From Portulaca oleracea (lineage: Eukaryota > Streptophyta > Magnoliopsida > Caryophyllales > Portulacaceae): a stretch of DNA of 64,000 nucleotides. The stretch spans positions 8,817,501-8,881,500 of the forward strand of contig CM055868.1 of the NCBI GenBank assembly GCA_029582165.1. Reading direction: 5' to 3'. Below, in pieces: positions 34,253 to 45,229 of the stretch. The position numbers and the translations under genes were made by a program. Each line of letters opens with the position of its first letter. Position 1 is the stretch's first letter. Below the pieces are notes generated by a model. The model had not been told where the DNA came from and did not search any database. It saw only the letters and a list, made by a program, of their open reading frames with translations.

Positions 34253-35262
34253 ACTGGGAACAAGTCACAAGACAACCTTCTGTAAGCAATGCAGATGTTG
34301 AGCAGCAGTGGAGACGTCCAAGAAATTGCAATAATAGTTGAACAGGTACAAGTATTGCAAGAGGAATAGGTGAAGGCTTTGGGAAGTGAAGAATTTGAAA
34401 AGTTGCAACAAAGTCTAGAGAAGGAAAATGAAGAAATTGTTAATATGGGAAGCTACAGAGATCACAGTAAGTGCAATAACGATTAAGTGGGACTTCAAAA
34501 TGTGGAGTTGCATTAAGTTTCTATTGAACCAAGTGAGAACTACGTGATTGAAATCAAGGAGAACTCCGAGAGGTTGTGCAACCAACAAAATACTCAGAAT
34601 AACAAAGTCAGAATGTTCTTTTAGTACATGGGGAGGAGAGTGAACCAGATGAAGGAAGTAGGTTTAATGATGAGCTGGATGAAATAAACTCAACAAATTC
34701 AAGTGAGAGTTCAGTTGTTAAGGCCAGGAAATTCATTGCTAAAAAGATAGTGCAATTTGGCAATGGCACTAGATTCATGAGAGCAAAGATATATGTTCAT
34801 CCAGAGCATTATTTTGATGAAAAATTGTCTTCAAGGAAGGAAAAAAAGCAATAGGAAACAAGAGAAGAAGCTAACACTTTTCAAACGAGGGTGTCAACAA
34901 TCTCACTAAAATGAGTTTTGTAGCAAGGTGTATAAGTTGCGTAGGTATGGAATGCAAGGTGGTGTATGTCAAAGGTGGAGCTATGATGCTTTGACATATT
35001 TTCTAATCTGAAGAAGTTGATTGTAACTCAGTTGTGGGAAATTATCTTGTAGGTTATTGCAGAGGTGGATTCTGAAGTTTAGGTGGTGTTTTGATAGGAA
35101 AATTCTTTAAACATCAAAGAAGATTGCAGTGATGAAACGGTCTGAAGTAGGTTGGAGGAGGTTCTGATGGTAGTTGGGTTGCAATCAGATTTAATTGAAG
35201 AGGGAGGAAGAAAGAAAGGAAAGTCAAAGGAGGATGATGCACTTTGATACTGTTGGAGGGGA

Positions 35263-35386
35263 AAGCAAACAAAGCAAAACAAGGAAAACAAAGCAAGGAA
35301 GCATGATATCTGGAAAGTATGAAGGGGAAAGCAAAGAAAGCAAAGCAAAGAAAGCAAAGCAAGGAAGCATGATATCTGGAAAGTAG
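35263..35386. repeat. Imperfect tandem duplication (about 60-70 bp)
   Basis: GGAAGCATGATATCTGGAAA occurs at 35297 and 35365, each preceded by an AAGCAAAG-rich stretch. It lies in the 3' non-coding part of the ORF1-only LINE. Confidence 0.75.
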
Positions 35387-35616
35387 GCAACGTACATGCA
35401 ATAAAGATATTATGAGATTTGTTTTTATGTATTTGGTGGCATTAGAAGTTTTGTCAGATGTTAGGAGAGGGTAGGCATAATGCAAGATTGCTTTCCAGGC
35501 TGTATCTTTTGGATGAGGCAGATGTAGCTTTGGTATTCTAACACACCTAATTTTGGTTGAAATAAAATGGTCTAAAGGCCCAATTATCAAAAAACAAAAA
35601 AATATCAATGAAAGAT

Positions 35617-36886
35617 TGAGTTTCTAATTGTATTGTAGCAAATGATTTTTTTTTTTAATAAATTTTCTCGTTTTTGGGAAATTAAAAGGAGGGTGAAGGG
35701 AGAGAGTACTTCATCTTTATCCCCCTCCATTAATATTTTTTTTTAACCTTCAACATTGGGGGAAGAGAAATTTAATTGTTCCCCTACCTTTTCCGTCATT
35801 AATATATCCAAATAACATTGATTCTAATTATTTTTCCTCCTTTGTCTTTTTCTCCATCATCTTAGGCCACCTGCATTAGTGATCAAGTTTTTGCTCAATT
35901 GATGATGTAGAAGATCAAGCAAAAAAGAGTGTGATATAGTGAGAATTTATTTTTTACTAGAGTGATTATCGTGAGGGACCCTTTTCTCTTTCTCTCTCCT
36001 CCTCCTCCTCTATCCTTTTTTACTCAATTCTCCATTTGCCTTACTTTTTTTAATTTCTACCATTAGAGAGAAGTTCTTTTGATGAGTCAAAATTTGACTC
36101 AATTGATGGTCCACCTCACAAATTGAATAGAAAATTAGATTGACATTCTAAATGCTCTCACATTATCTTTCCTTCCCCTTCCATCTTCAAATTGAATGCA
36201 AACATATTCTTACACGGTGAAACAACATGGTTTCTTTTAAATAGGGTTGTTTAAAAATCTGTAACTGTCAAACTGGACCAGAAACCAGAAAAACTACATT
36301 GAGAACCGACTACGCTGAACCACATTAAAAATCTGGTGCATTGAACTGGAAAAGGGGAATGCTAAACGAGGCGATTTTGGTTCGGGATATTAAAACCGAT
36401 GGTGAACAAGAACCGCACTGATAATCTTTATATACATATATATTTTTGTGTAAAAAATTTTACAAAGCAAATAACTAGTTAAACCATGCTTAATCTGTCT
36501 TTAACAAAAAAGAAAAATTACGGCATGATGTTTGGGCCTTCAGTGTCCACTGTCCACTATCCACTCCACTAGTCTAGTTCGCAAAGGAAATTGGGGGTGG
36601 ATTCCTTGTTCTATCTCACGTGAGTGAAATAGAAAATTTTGATTTTTTTTAATGTTTCTACAGACTTTAGATTTAGGGTTTGTAATGTAATCAATTTTTT
36701 GTTGTTGTTGATTGAATAATGATTTTTCTATTATTGATGAAAATTAAGGCGATTTCGCTTAACCGGTGAAACCGCACTGTTAAAGTCGGTGCACCAATTT
36801 TGAAAAACTAGGTTATTTGGTTCCGGTTTATAATTTCAAAAAAACGTTTAATCCGATGCATCGCCACCTTGAACTGTGAACACCCC
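35617..36886. other. AT-rich intergenic DNA with possible old elements
   Basis: There are no convincing genes. 35870-36160 begins GGCCACCTGCATTAGTGATC and ends near CTAAATGCTCTCA, reminiscent of a Harbinger/hAT MITE but without clear TIRs. 36300-36860 has repeated ACCGGTT/GGTTCGG-like motifs seen in hAT elements. Boundaries cannot be set. Confidence 0.4.
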
Positions 36887-37159
36887 ACTTTTAACTTTAT
36901 ATAGGATAAATGGATTCTAATAATCCCTACTTTCACCAATTGGACAACGGTGGACTGTACTTTCACTTTGTATTCTAGTGGTCAAAAAAAAAATGGATTT
37001 GAGTGGGACGCCGGCGAGTTGAGTGGCGGAAACTCGGTGGTTTGCTGACATGGCACGTTGGACATGTGTTTGACTGCGTTGACCATCTATGTGAATGCCA
37101 TGTCAAACTAAAAAATATATACACCCATATTTTTTTCTTTTTTTATTTTCCTAGTTGGC

Positions 37160-37169
37160 ACCCAACCCC

Positions 37170-37208
<39 letters not shown>

Positions 37209-37214
37209 TGCCCA

Positions 37215-37248
<34 letters not shown>

Positions 37249-37290
37249 TCTTTGCCCCCTCTCTCTCAAACTCTCTCTCTCTCTCTCTCT
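37160..37290. repeat. (CT)n microsatellites
   Basis: Three pure CT runs are separated by short CC/TG-rich interruptions. With the GA run at 38769-38814 they form part of the inverted arrangement of the Pack-MULE. Confidence 0.9.
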
Positions 37291-38315
37291 TCCTGCCCGG
37301 CGCAACACCCCACCACCTCCCTCCTCCCTCCTCCTTCCTTCCTTCCCCCCTCTTCTTTCTTCCTCGATCTCCAACCTCGCCGACCACCGCTACACCACCA
37401 ACACCACTACCCCGATGCACCACCACTACCCTCCCTCTCTCTGTTGCTCTTTCACTACAAAAAAAACAGTGTAGTGGTGTTGAGTTTAATCTAAGCAGTG
37501 TGTAAAACAGTGGAATATGTTAAAGCTTTAGAGGATGAACAACTTCAGAATCCTGCTCTTCTCTCTGTCTCTCTTGTAGGAATAAAATGAAATTTAAAAG
37601 GAGATGCCACTAAAGTAAGCGGTGTGTAAAACAGAGCATATGGAATGAAATTTAGCTAGGGTGGTGCTTAATTTAAAGAGATGCTACTAAAGTTGATAAA
37701 TCTAAAAGGAGAAGAGGTGGCATTGCAACAACTTGAATAACATTGTCAGTTTGTTGTCTAGAAAATGAAATGGATGAATAGTGAAGTAGGTCCCTCGTTG
37801 AAAACAGAGAGAACACCTACGTGGGCATCCATTTCCATGAAATTTCATGCCCCAGTAGAAATATTCTTAGGCCAAGTTGCTTATGTATGTGGGGTTGACT
37901 TGAGGGTGTGGGTCCACAAGTACTTTTCAAATCTCACCTTCTTAGAAATTAAGAATGTTTCCTAGTTCTGGTGTGTATATATATATAATTTGGGTGATTA
38001 ATGTTGAAGACCATTTCCTGCACTGCCCAAAACTATAGGCATTCCCTAAAACTAAAACAATAGGCCATGGAAATGGAGGCAAATTTGAAGGCCCCCAATG
38101 ATGAATACAGTGAGGCATTTTATCAAACACCTAGAGGGTGCCAGCACAAACCCAGAAAACCCTCCAAACAAGGACTACCCAATAATGCACATGGGAAAAG
38201 ATCGAAACTTTACCATTAAAAACAGCCACTGACATAAAAATCTATCATTAAAACGCACGGAATAGCGTAGCAAAGCGAACAGATTTCAAGTATAAGATCA
38301 AACGATTTACTGGGA

Positions 38316-38686
38316 AGCGAATTACTGGTGCATGCCCTTCTGACCAACCTCGACTCGAACAGGAACGGGTACGTGGAGTTTGACGAGCTGGCGGCTGCGA
38401 TCCTGCCGGAGTTGAGCCAGCGGCAGGTGCTGATCAACTAGGATCGGAGTAGCTCCTCCAGGTATTCCGGACGTTCGACTGAGACGGCAACGGCTACATC
38501 ACCGCCATCGAGCTCGCCGGAGCGATGGCCAAGATGGGCCAGCCGCTTTCGTATGCTGAGCTCGCCGAGATGATGTGGGAGGCTGATACAAATGGGGATG
38601 GGGTCATTAGTTTTAATGAATGTGCTGCTATTATGGGTAGATCTCCATTTGAGTTGTCTGGAGTTAATGATACTCCTAATTCCTAG
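38316..38686 (+). pseudogene. Calmodulin-like (CML) EF-hand gene fragment
   Basis: EF-hand calcium sensor fragment captured by the Pack-MULE. The first loop is DSNRNGYVEFDE, then LAAAILPELSQRQ. After an in-frame TAG (38439-38441) and a frameshift come VFRTFD-stop-DGNGYITAIEL, AMAKMGQPLSYAELAEMM and a last loop EADTNGDGVISFNE, ending at TAG 38684-38686. The pattern FDxDGNGxITAxELAxxMAKxG resembles the CML16/17/18 group. The N-terminal EF-hand is missing. GC content is much higher than in the surroundings, fitting a captured host gene. Two stops and a frameshift make it non-functional. Confidence 0.85.
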
Positions 38687-38766
38687 TATGAATTTCATTG
38701 ATTTGATTTCGTCCTGGATTAATTCGATCTTCTGAAATATGAAGGTGAAGATGGTGGTTAGATATG

Positions 38767-38768
<2 letters not shown>

Positions 38769-38814
<46 letters not shown>
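38769..38814. repeat. (GA)n microsatellite
   Basis: Pure GA run of about 23 units just downstream of the EF-hand fragment, inside the Pack-MULE. Confidence 0.95.
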
Positions 38815-38815
<1 letters not shown>

Positions 38816-39304
38816 CAAAATCGGAAGAACAACAGTGGAAATGGAAAAAGAAGAGAGAGAAAGAAGGGGAAAAGGGAGATGAAATTCTTTTCCATGCTGG
38901 ACATTAAAAAAAAGGAAAAGCTTTGAGCATGTGTTTTATAGGTGATGTGGTAATAAAAATTAAAGTCAACGCAGTCAAACACATGTCCAATGTGCCATGT
39001 CAGCAAACCACCGACTCACCGCCACTCAACTCGTCGGCGTCCCACTCAAATCCAATTATATTTTTTTTGGACCACTAGAATATAAATTGAAAGTATGGTC
39101 CATCATTGTCCAATTGGTGAAAGTAAGGATTATTAGAATCCAATTATCCTTTTTTTTTAGGGACCCTACTTTTTTTTTTTTTGAGGGACCCTACTTTTAA
39201 CTTAAGTATGTGAAAATGTGAAATTAACCAAAATAAATATTTATAATATAAATTGCAGAATGTCTTTTGCTCGCATCCCTTCCCCCCTTCAATTCACCAC
39301 TCTC

Positions 39305-39404
39305 ATTCAATAGGAAATTTAAACCGTTGATTTGTTTCAACAAGAAATCTCAGTATTCAATAGGAAATTTAAACCGTTGATTTGTTTCAACAAGAAATCT
39401 CAGC
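39305..39404. repeat. Tandem duplication, 2 x 50 bp
   Basis: The 50-bp unit beginning ATTCAATAGGAAATTTAAAC is repeated immediately, with at most one difference at the last base. The near identity implies a recent event. Confidence 0.95.
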
Positions 39405-40309
39405 CTTTGAAAAATAAAAAAAAAATAAAGAGGGCAGTTAATTTTAATTGGAAAACTACCTGCGGTTACTCATGTCTCCTCCTATTTCAATCGCACCTCA
39501 TGGTAAATTGCAAAATGTCTTTTCCCATTTTCTTTAGGGGTTGTTGTACAGTATTTCTTATACGTTAACGCACCCAAACGCAACGCAACTTATCGCAACC
39601 CTATCGCAACATAACGCAAATTACCATTATTTTTTAACTATTTCCACCGCAACTTAACGCAACGCAACTCAAACACAACACACAAAAGAACGGGGCCTAG
39701 TGGAAGAGGGAATTTGGGTTCAGAAAAAAAATGAGAAAGGAAATAATATTTGGATTTTTTTTAAAAAAGGAAAAGATTTATGGGGTTGGCATATTCTGGG
39801 TTTGTCACTCCCCGGTAGTGTGGCGTGAGTATACATTCAAGGCTAACTGGCCCAGGATAAAGAGATGAGTAGATGACATAAGTGGGTGAAGTTTGGCCTG
39901 GTTTAGAGATCATTAAAGATGATTTTTGAAGTTCTTGGATGCAATTATCATGTGATATCCTAATTCACCTCTTCTCTTGAGCTTGTTGGATGCTTAACAG
40001 TAGTCTCTCATGTACTTTCTCGATCCTTTATTGCATGTCATTACTTGGTGTTTACGATACTAATTAATGGTGTTATATTTGATGTATATTCAGCAAGTTT
40101 TTTTTTTTTTTGACGTCAAAATTTTAACATTTCAACTGCATTTTAGTCAGATGTGAACTAGAAGAATGGTGCATCTTGGGAAAAAGTTGGGTGGAGCAAC
40201 TAGAGGTTTTGGTGCTTTCCACATCTACTTTACCATGTATATTCAAAGACGCAACAAAATAAGGGCAAAAGCGATATAGTAATGAACATCTAAATATAGC
40301 TTTATGAGT

Positions 40310-40506
40310 CTGTAAAAATCATGGGTGAGTGGTAAGTTTATAAATATTGGTAAGTAAATTATGTATAAAAAGAAATTGAAGTTTTATTAACTATTCACAC
40401 ATATTGATTAAAACTCACCTAAAATTATCAAAAATTATCAAAAAAGTATCGGAAAATGATTAAAATTTATCAAAAATTATTAGAACTTATTTACCTTACC
40501 TTATCC
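40310..40506. mobile_element. Diverged copy of the 3150-3524 MITE, opposite orientation
   Basis: Reverse-complemented it gives TTTTAGGTGAGTTTTAAT, GTGAATAGTTAAT, TTTATACATAATTTACT and CCAATAT, in the same order as at 3165-3350. Terminal repeats are not clear. Confidence 0.6.
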
Positions 40507-41110
40507 ATGGATTTGACAGACTCTATATTGGTTTTCCACTTTTTGATTTTTATTTTGAATTGGGTTTGTTAGTTCTTTTCTCTTTTTTTCCAAAGGTTTG
40601 CCAAATGTGACTCTTTTAGAGTTTGTCAAATTAATGGGTAATTCCAGTTTACCAAAGTTTATTACCTTTTAGCCTAAATTTATAAAAAGTTATCAAAAAT
40701 TATCAAAATTGAACAACAAGAAAGGTTAATTGTGATATATTAATGTAAATTTGCTAAAAATTACGAAAATTTACCAAACATTACCAAATTTTAACTTTTA
40801 TCCAACACTAAAATAATATATCTGTATTGTGTGTTCACTTATATTAAAAAAAAGACATTATTTCTGTTTTTAGTTTTTCATGTCCTATTTTTTATATATT
40901 TCTCCATATATATTTTAGTCAATTATATATTTCTTTACAGACGTCCATTTTATCTAGATGTTCTACACTTTTTTGTTTTATAATTATTTATGTATATTAT
41001 TTGTTTGTATTTTATCTAGCTAAATTGACGCCCATTCGGAAGAACAGGCAAAAAAACTAGTAAATAAATAAAGCAAACATGTTCATCTTCTTCCTCAGCG
41101 TTTCGTAGTC

Positions 41111-41738
41111 TAGGGATGACAATAGGGTGGGGAATCCCTGAACCCGTCGGTGCCCCGCCCCGCTCTGGGGAAAAATCCCCGCCCCTATTGGGGATGGGGA
41201 CGGGGACGGGGACGGGGACGATTTTCCGAAATTCGCTCGGGGACGGGGCGGGGATGGGGACAAAATTTTCCCCATCCCCGTCCCCATTTTCCCCGCCGAG
41301 GTGAATTCCCCGTCCCCATCCCCGAATCCTCATCCCCGAAAATGTTAAAATTACCGAATAATCTTTATTCAAATTTAATATATATTAATGGGAATGACAA
41401 AGTAGTAATTTTCCAATTTATTCTTACTTGTTGATGTATTATTGTTTGATTTTGATGTATTATTACTTGAGCAAGTTAAATACATTGTATTTTGAATATG
41501 CTAAAAACTGGGTTCCATTAAAAATCGGATCCGATTAAGATTTAGTTAAATTTAGGATAGTTTTAAAAAATCTCCGTTAGATCCCCGTTGGGGAAGAGAA
41601 ATCCACGGGGATGAGAATGTGGCAAGATTTATTCCCCAAAGCTGGGATGGGGACGGGGACGTGGATGAATTTTGAGAGCGGTGATGGGAACGGGGGTTAT
41701 ACTCCCCCCTTCCCGGATCCAGCCCGTTGCCATCACTA
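41111..41738. mobile_element. hAT-like element rich in (GGGGAC)n (628 bp)
   Basis: The ends are TAGGGATGACAATAGGG and (reversed) TAGTGATGGCAACGGG, a hAT-type terminus common in plants. The interior holds GGGGAC repeats at 41196-41220 and complementary CCCCGTCCCC/CCCCATCCCC stretches that can fold back. No clean 8-bp TSD is seen; a short AGTCT/AGTCT repeat overlaps both edges. It ends about 147 bp before the PORR start codon. Confidence 0.72.
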
Positions 41739-41884
41739 GTCTGACCACTCTGCTCGTCCACCGCTCTGCTCACAGTTACCAGCCGAGCGACACTTAGATC
41801 GGTTGCAGGTGTTCATATGAACTTTGACGAACTGGGCTAAACTTAATTGCAATCTCCCCTTTTTCCCTCCATTGTAGAATCAAA
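41739..41884 (+). promoter_or_regulatory. PORR gene 5' UTR / core promoter
   Basis: This is the short unique stretch between the hAT-like element and the start codon. No obvious TATA box is seen. The promoter proper must overlap or lie beyond the transposon. Confidence 0.4.
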
Positions 41885-43189
41885 ATGCTCAGATATTACA
41901 AAAGGTTGGCTACTCAATCATCATTTCCTTCATATTCCGCATCCCTTCATTCACTTTTGTTCCTAAATCATGGGTTTCTATCCACATTTCCACCCTGCTC
42001 GAAAATCTTCCCGGGGCCTAAAACCCTAAACCAATTTCTCCCTCCATCTTCACCATTCTCTCTCCTCTTCTCCTCCTCCTTCTCCACCTCCTTCCTCGTC
42101 ACCAAAACCCCCAAAAAATTCAAACCCCGCAAGAAAAAACCCAGCCCACGAACCACCCCAATTCAACACCAGTGCTCCCGAATTCCCCACTTCGAACACC
42201 TTGTAGACCGCGACAATCAATTCCGATTTCTAATCCGATCCAAACACTTCCTTTCTAACCAACCCGAACATGTTCTTCGCTTGGACGATGCTGGTAAGCT
42301 GTACCGTGAACTGGGTTTTCCTCGGGGTCGTAAAGTCACCAAATTCACCGCCAAACACCCCCTACTTTTCGAAATCTACCGCCACCATAACAACACCATG
42401 TGGTTGGGTTTCTCTGATTTTATGGAGGGTTTGATCGAGGAGGAGAAGCGGATTCTTAAGGCGGTCGAGATGGAGAGGGTCAAGGTGGTCAAGAAATTAC
42501 TGATGATGTCCAAGGAGAAGAGGATGCCCTTGAGTAAGATTTACCATTGCAGGGTTATTTTTGGTGTGCAGGATGATTTCAGGGACTGGGTCTTGAAGTT
42601 TCCTGATGATTTTCGCGTTGTGAATGGCGATGATGGGACCCGGGTGCTCGAATTGGTTAAGTGGGACCCGACGTTGGCTGTGAGTGCTTTGGAGAGAGAG
42701 TTCATGGTTGATGAAGAGAAGGTGAAGAGGGCATTTAAGTTTCCATTGAGACATGGGAAAGCATTGGATTTGGAAGATGATGATGATGTCAGGAGGTTGA
42801 GTTTGTTGAATACTTTGCAGTTGGTGTCGCCTTATTCGGATGGGTGGAAGCATGATCTTTGGACATTGGAGGCCGAGAAGTATAGAGTTGGGGTTATACA
42901 TGAGTTTTTGAGTTTGACCTTGGAGAAGAGGGCTTCTATCCATCACATTGTGGAGTTCAAGGAGGAGTTTGACCTCACCAAGCATACTTATCAAATGCTT
43001 TCGAAGCAGCCTAGGACGTTTTACTTGGCTGGAACTGAGATGAACTGGGCCGTCTTCCTGAAAGATGCGTATGATGAAAATGGCAACTTGAAGGAGAAGG
43101 ATCCTCTTGTTGTTTTCAATGAGAGATTGTACAAATATGCACAAATGCAGCACCCTGAAGAATTGGCACTCTTCCAAGAGCAAAGATGA
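41885..43189 (+). CDS. PORR-domain protein (WTF family), organellar RNA splicing
   Basis: A single 434-codon ORF without introns. Residues 1-80 are rich in Ser, Phe, Leu and Arg with few acids, fitting a mitochondrial or plastid transit peptide. Residues about 100-400 form the plant organelle RNA recognition domain: HLVDRDNQFRFLIRSKHFL, KKLLMMSKEKRMPLSKI, VQDDFRDWVLKFPDDFRVV and LVKWDPTLAVSALE. PORR proteins (WTF1, WTF9, RPD1) bind organellar group II introns and promote their splicing. The C-terminal FNERLYKYAQMQHPEELALF-type tail is also seen in the family. The start is the first ATG, in context CAAAATGC. A symbol is withheld because the orthologue cannot be decided. It is the only intact intronless gene in the window. 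Confidence 0.93.
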   Translation: MLRYYKRLATQSSFPSYSASLHSLLFLNHGFLSTFPPCSKIFPGPKTLNQFLPPSSPFSLLFSSSFSTSFLVTKTPKKFKPRKKKPSPRTTPIQHQCSRIPHFEHLVDRDNQFRFLIRSKHFLSNQPEHVLRLDDAGKLYRELGFPRGRKVTKFTAKHPLLFEIYRHHNNTMWLGFSDFMEGLIEEEKRILKAVEMERVKVVKKLLMMSKEKRMPLSKIYHCRVIFGVQDDFRDWVLKFPDDFRVVNGDDGTRVLELVKWDPTLAVSALEREFMVDEEKVKRAFKFPLRHGKALDLEDDDDVRRLSLLNTLQLVSPYSDGWKHDLWTLEAEKYRVGVIHEFLSLTLEKRASIHHIVEFKEEFDLTKHTYQMLSKQPRTFYLAGTEMNWAVFLKDAYDENGNLKEKDPLVVFNERLYKYAQMQHPEELALFQEQR

Positions 43190-43628
43190 AGCTTACATTC
43201 TTGCAATAACTGGATCTTTTGGTTGGAAAATCTCAATCACAACCCTATTCTTTTGCTGGGTATGTAGAAGTTTGTTAAGTAAGGTTAGAGAGTTTACGTA
43301 GAAATAGGTAGAACTAGAAGTAGGTAATGAGTTGTTTTTAGAAGTAGAAAACTTATAAGTTTGTAGAAGTAGGTAGAAAAATGTTGTGGGTAATTTATCT
43401 TTTCAAAGAACAGGGTGAGAAGTCTGCAAGAACAGCTTGTCTCAGATTTTAGAGCCATTGGAGGGATCTCTTAAGGGTCGGAATTAAAGGTTGAGTGAAT
43501 TGGAATTATGTGCTGATGAGTTTGAAAATTTTGTGCCTAGTTACAATGGTTCATAATGTGAATGTCGTTGTTGACAAAGCTCAATCAGAATTGCTTGGTT
43601 TCTTCTCTTGAAGGTTATCGGCTTCCAG
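43190..43628 (+). other. 3' flank of PORR gene
   Basis: Likely 3' UTR; a run of short AGAAGTAGGTAGAA-like repeats lies at 43265-43385. No canonical AATAAA stands out. It ends at the giant inverted duplication. Confidence 0.45.
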
Positions 43629-44697
43629 TTCTTAGAGGGATTATAGAACTTTTTATTACTCCTGCTATTCCCAGCCCACTAGCAAAGCCCACTACACTCC
43701 AAAAGCCCAGAAGAAAAAGCCGCCCAAACAAAACGCACTGATTCACCATTATTGAGCACCGATTCTGGAAAACAAACGCACACTACACACTGACTCTCAT
43801 CTCCCTTTTCTACGAATGAAAACACACAACCTCTCTGCCATTTCGACTCCCATTTCCGACGATTTCTGCAATTTCGACTTCCATTTTCTACAAATTCAAG
43901 GTTGTTGGTTGTCTTTGGGGTTCAACAACACTTCTACCACTAGAAGATCGAATCGATTTTCAGAAATCGGTGTTCTAAGGTATGAATTTCAAATGTTCTT
44001 CACAAAAATCTACAAAATCGAAAAAATCAACATGTAAACATCTATTTCTTAGATTTCTTAAGTGTGCACTTCAACCTCCATAAAATCGTCCACTTAACCC
44101 TAGTTTTGCTTTCAGAAAAGTTCTGCAAAAATGTCTTCACAAAAAGGAAACGCAGGGAAGCACTCTGGAGTACTCAAGCAGTCTGAAGCATCGAAAATTC
44201 AAGAAAAAAGGTATAGATTATGGTCTAACATCTATTAGAGTGTAAAATTTGCTTGTTGATGTGCAAACATCTATTTCTTAGTGCGCAAATTGATGTATGC
44301 TCCTATTCAAACTTGAATGCAGAAAAACTGATTAACAGAGCATTGAAATATAGAAGTTATTTTTATGTTTGTTGGTGTTCAATGTACAATTTATTAAAAC
44401 GTCGAAATATTGAGAGAAATTGGTCTCAATAAGCTTTTGGTTCTAGCCGCGGTGTTGGGGATGGCAAAAATATGGTTAGAATTGATTGTAGATTATGTTC
44501 TTGCCTACGATAGGTAGAAAAGTTGAATGCAATTTTACAGCATCAACTAAAATTTTGCTCCTTTTGTAACCAGTCTATTTATGTTTGTTGGTGTTCAATG
44601 TACAATTCATTAATGATCTTTTGAGAAATTCTCTCATTGTAGAAATATTTGTTAGAAGATTTGGATAGGTACCCCAAGTCTAAATGACTGAAATTAG

Positions 44698-45107
44698 GCG
44701 GTCTGTTTGGTTATTAGAAGGGGAGGGGAGGGGAGGGTATTAGAGGGGAAGGAAGGGGAGGGGAGGGGAGGGGAGGGAAAGAGAGTGGACTTATTTCTAT
44801 CTTGTTTGTATTATAAGTGGAGGGGAATGAAAGGTAAGAGGGGTTTATTGTTGTGTTTGGATTAGAAAAGGGAGGGAAGTAAGGGGAGGGAAGAAAAATG
44901 AAGTAGTTATTATATTAATAAATTTATTTATTTTAAGTAACATAATGAGTTCCCCTCCCTTCCATTAACCCTCATATTGGGGGTTAATGAAAAGGAGGCC
45001 CCTCCCCTCCTATTATTTTTGCCAAACAAGATGAAAGTGGGTTAATTAATATATTTCCCTTCCCTTCCCCTCCCCTCCCCTCTCATAACCTAAATACAAA
45101 TAGAGGG
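44698..45107. mobile_element. MITE in left arm (410 bp), 3-bp TSD, Harbinger-like
   Basis: The right arm has the uninterrupted site, so the borders can be read: ATTAG then GCGGTCTGTTTGG... to ...AATAGAGGG then TAG and GGTGC. TAG is the 3-bp duplication. The interior is rich in GGGGAGGGGAGG and its complement, forming a foldback. Confidence 0.8.
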
Positions 45108-45229
45108 TAGGGTGCAAAGGAAAAGAAAGAAGGGAAAAAAAGATAAAGAAGGATGATTAGATTATTGTTTTGATGGAGGAGGGGAGAATATAAAGATAAA
45201 AACTCTATGATACCCATAAAATATGTATT

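Larger units (their letters stand above)
33071..35600 (+). mobile_element. ORF1-only LINE with intact ends (2530 bp)
   Basis: A 16-bp TSD AATATCAATGAAAGAT flanks it exactly (33055-33070 and 35601-35616). It ends in an A-rich tail (35589-35600). It encodes an RRM/DUF4283-type ORF1 with frameshifts, followed by non-coding sequence. No endonuclease or RT is present. Exact TSD plus A tail mark LINE-type integration, and the missing ORF2 means it was copied by another element's enzymes or lost ORF2 internally after insertion. Confidence 0.87.
36898..39192. mobile_element. Pack-MULE (about 2.3 kb) carrying a calmodulin-like gene
   Basis: Long inverted arms of roughly 200 bp: left from 36904 GGATAAATGGATTCTAATAA, right (reversed from 39151) GGATAATTGGATTCTAATAA, with shared TTTCACCAATTGGACAA, TCTAGTGGTC, GAGTTGAGTGGCGG and GTTTGACTGCG blocks. 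The flanks ACTTTTAACTT (36887-36897 and 39193-39203) are a possible 11-bp TSD, though the bases between TIR and right flank are T-rich and the outer edge is uncertain. The interior holds an EF-hand gene fragment and CT/GA microsatellites. There is no transposase. Confidence 0.8.
39204..41110. other. AT-rich intergenic DNA
   Basis: No gene is seen. Features: the 50-bp tandem duplication at 39305; a CGCAA/GCAACGCAAC-rich patch at 39565-39685 that may belong to an old MITE (AGGGGTTGTTG near 39535, AACGGGGCCTAG near 39690); the MITE fragment at 40310-40506; and AAAATTATCAAAAATTATC-rich DNA at 40430-40800. Confidence 0.45.

Noticed and set aside
35870..36160. A Harbinger- or hAT-type MITE
   Set aside because: The start resembles known elements, but I could not find matching inverted ends or a TSD.
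37003..37505. Overlapping open frames of Ser/Leu- and Arg/Glu-rich proteins on both strands
   Set aside because: They are translations of the CT/GA microsatellites inside the Pack-MULE; any frame of such a repeat is open.
38316..38686. A functional calmodulin-like gene
   Set aside because: Two in-frame stops, a frameshift and the missing N-terminal EF-hand rule this out; kept as a captured pseudogene.
39535..39700. A MITE with CGCAA repeats
   Set aside because: AGGGGTTGTTG and AACGGGGCCTAG only loosely pair, and no TSD is visible.
42497..43183. 228-codon minus-strand frame opposite the PORR gene
   Set aside because: It is a shadow of a strong plus-strand coding region with clear PORR motifs; no domain is recognisable on the minus strand.
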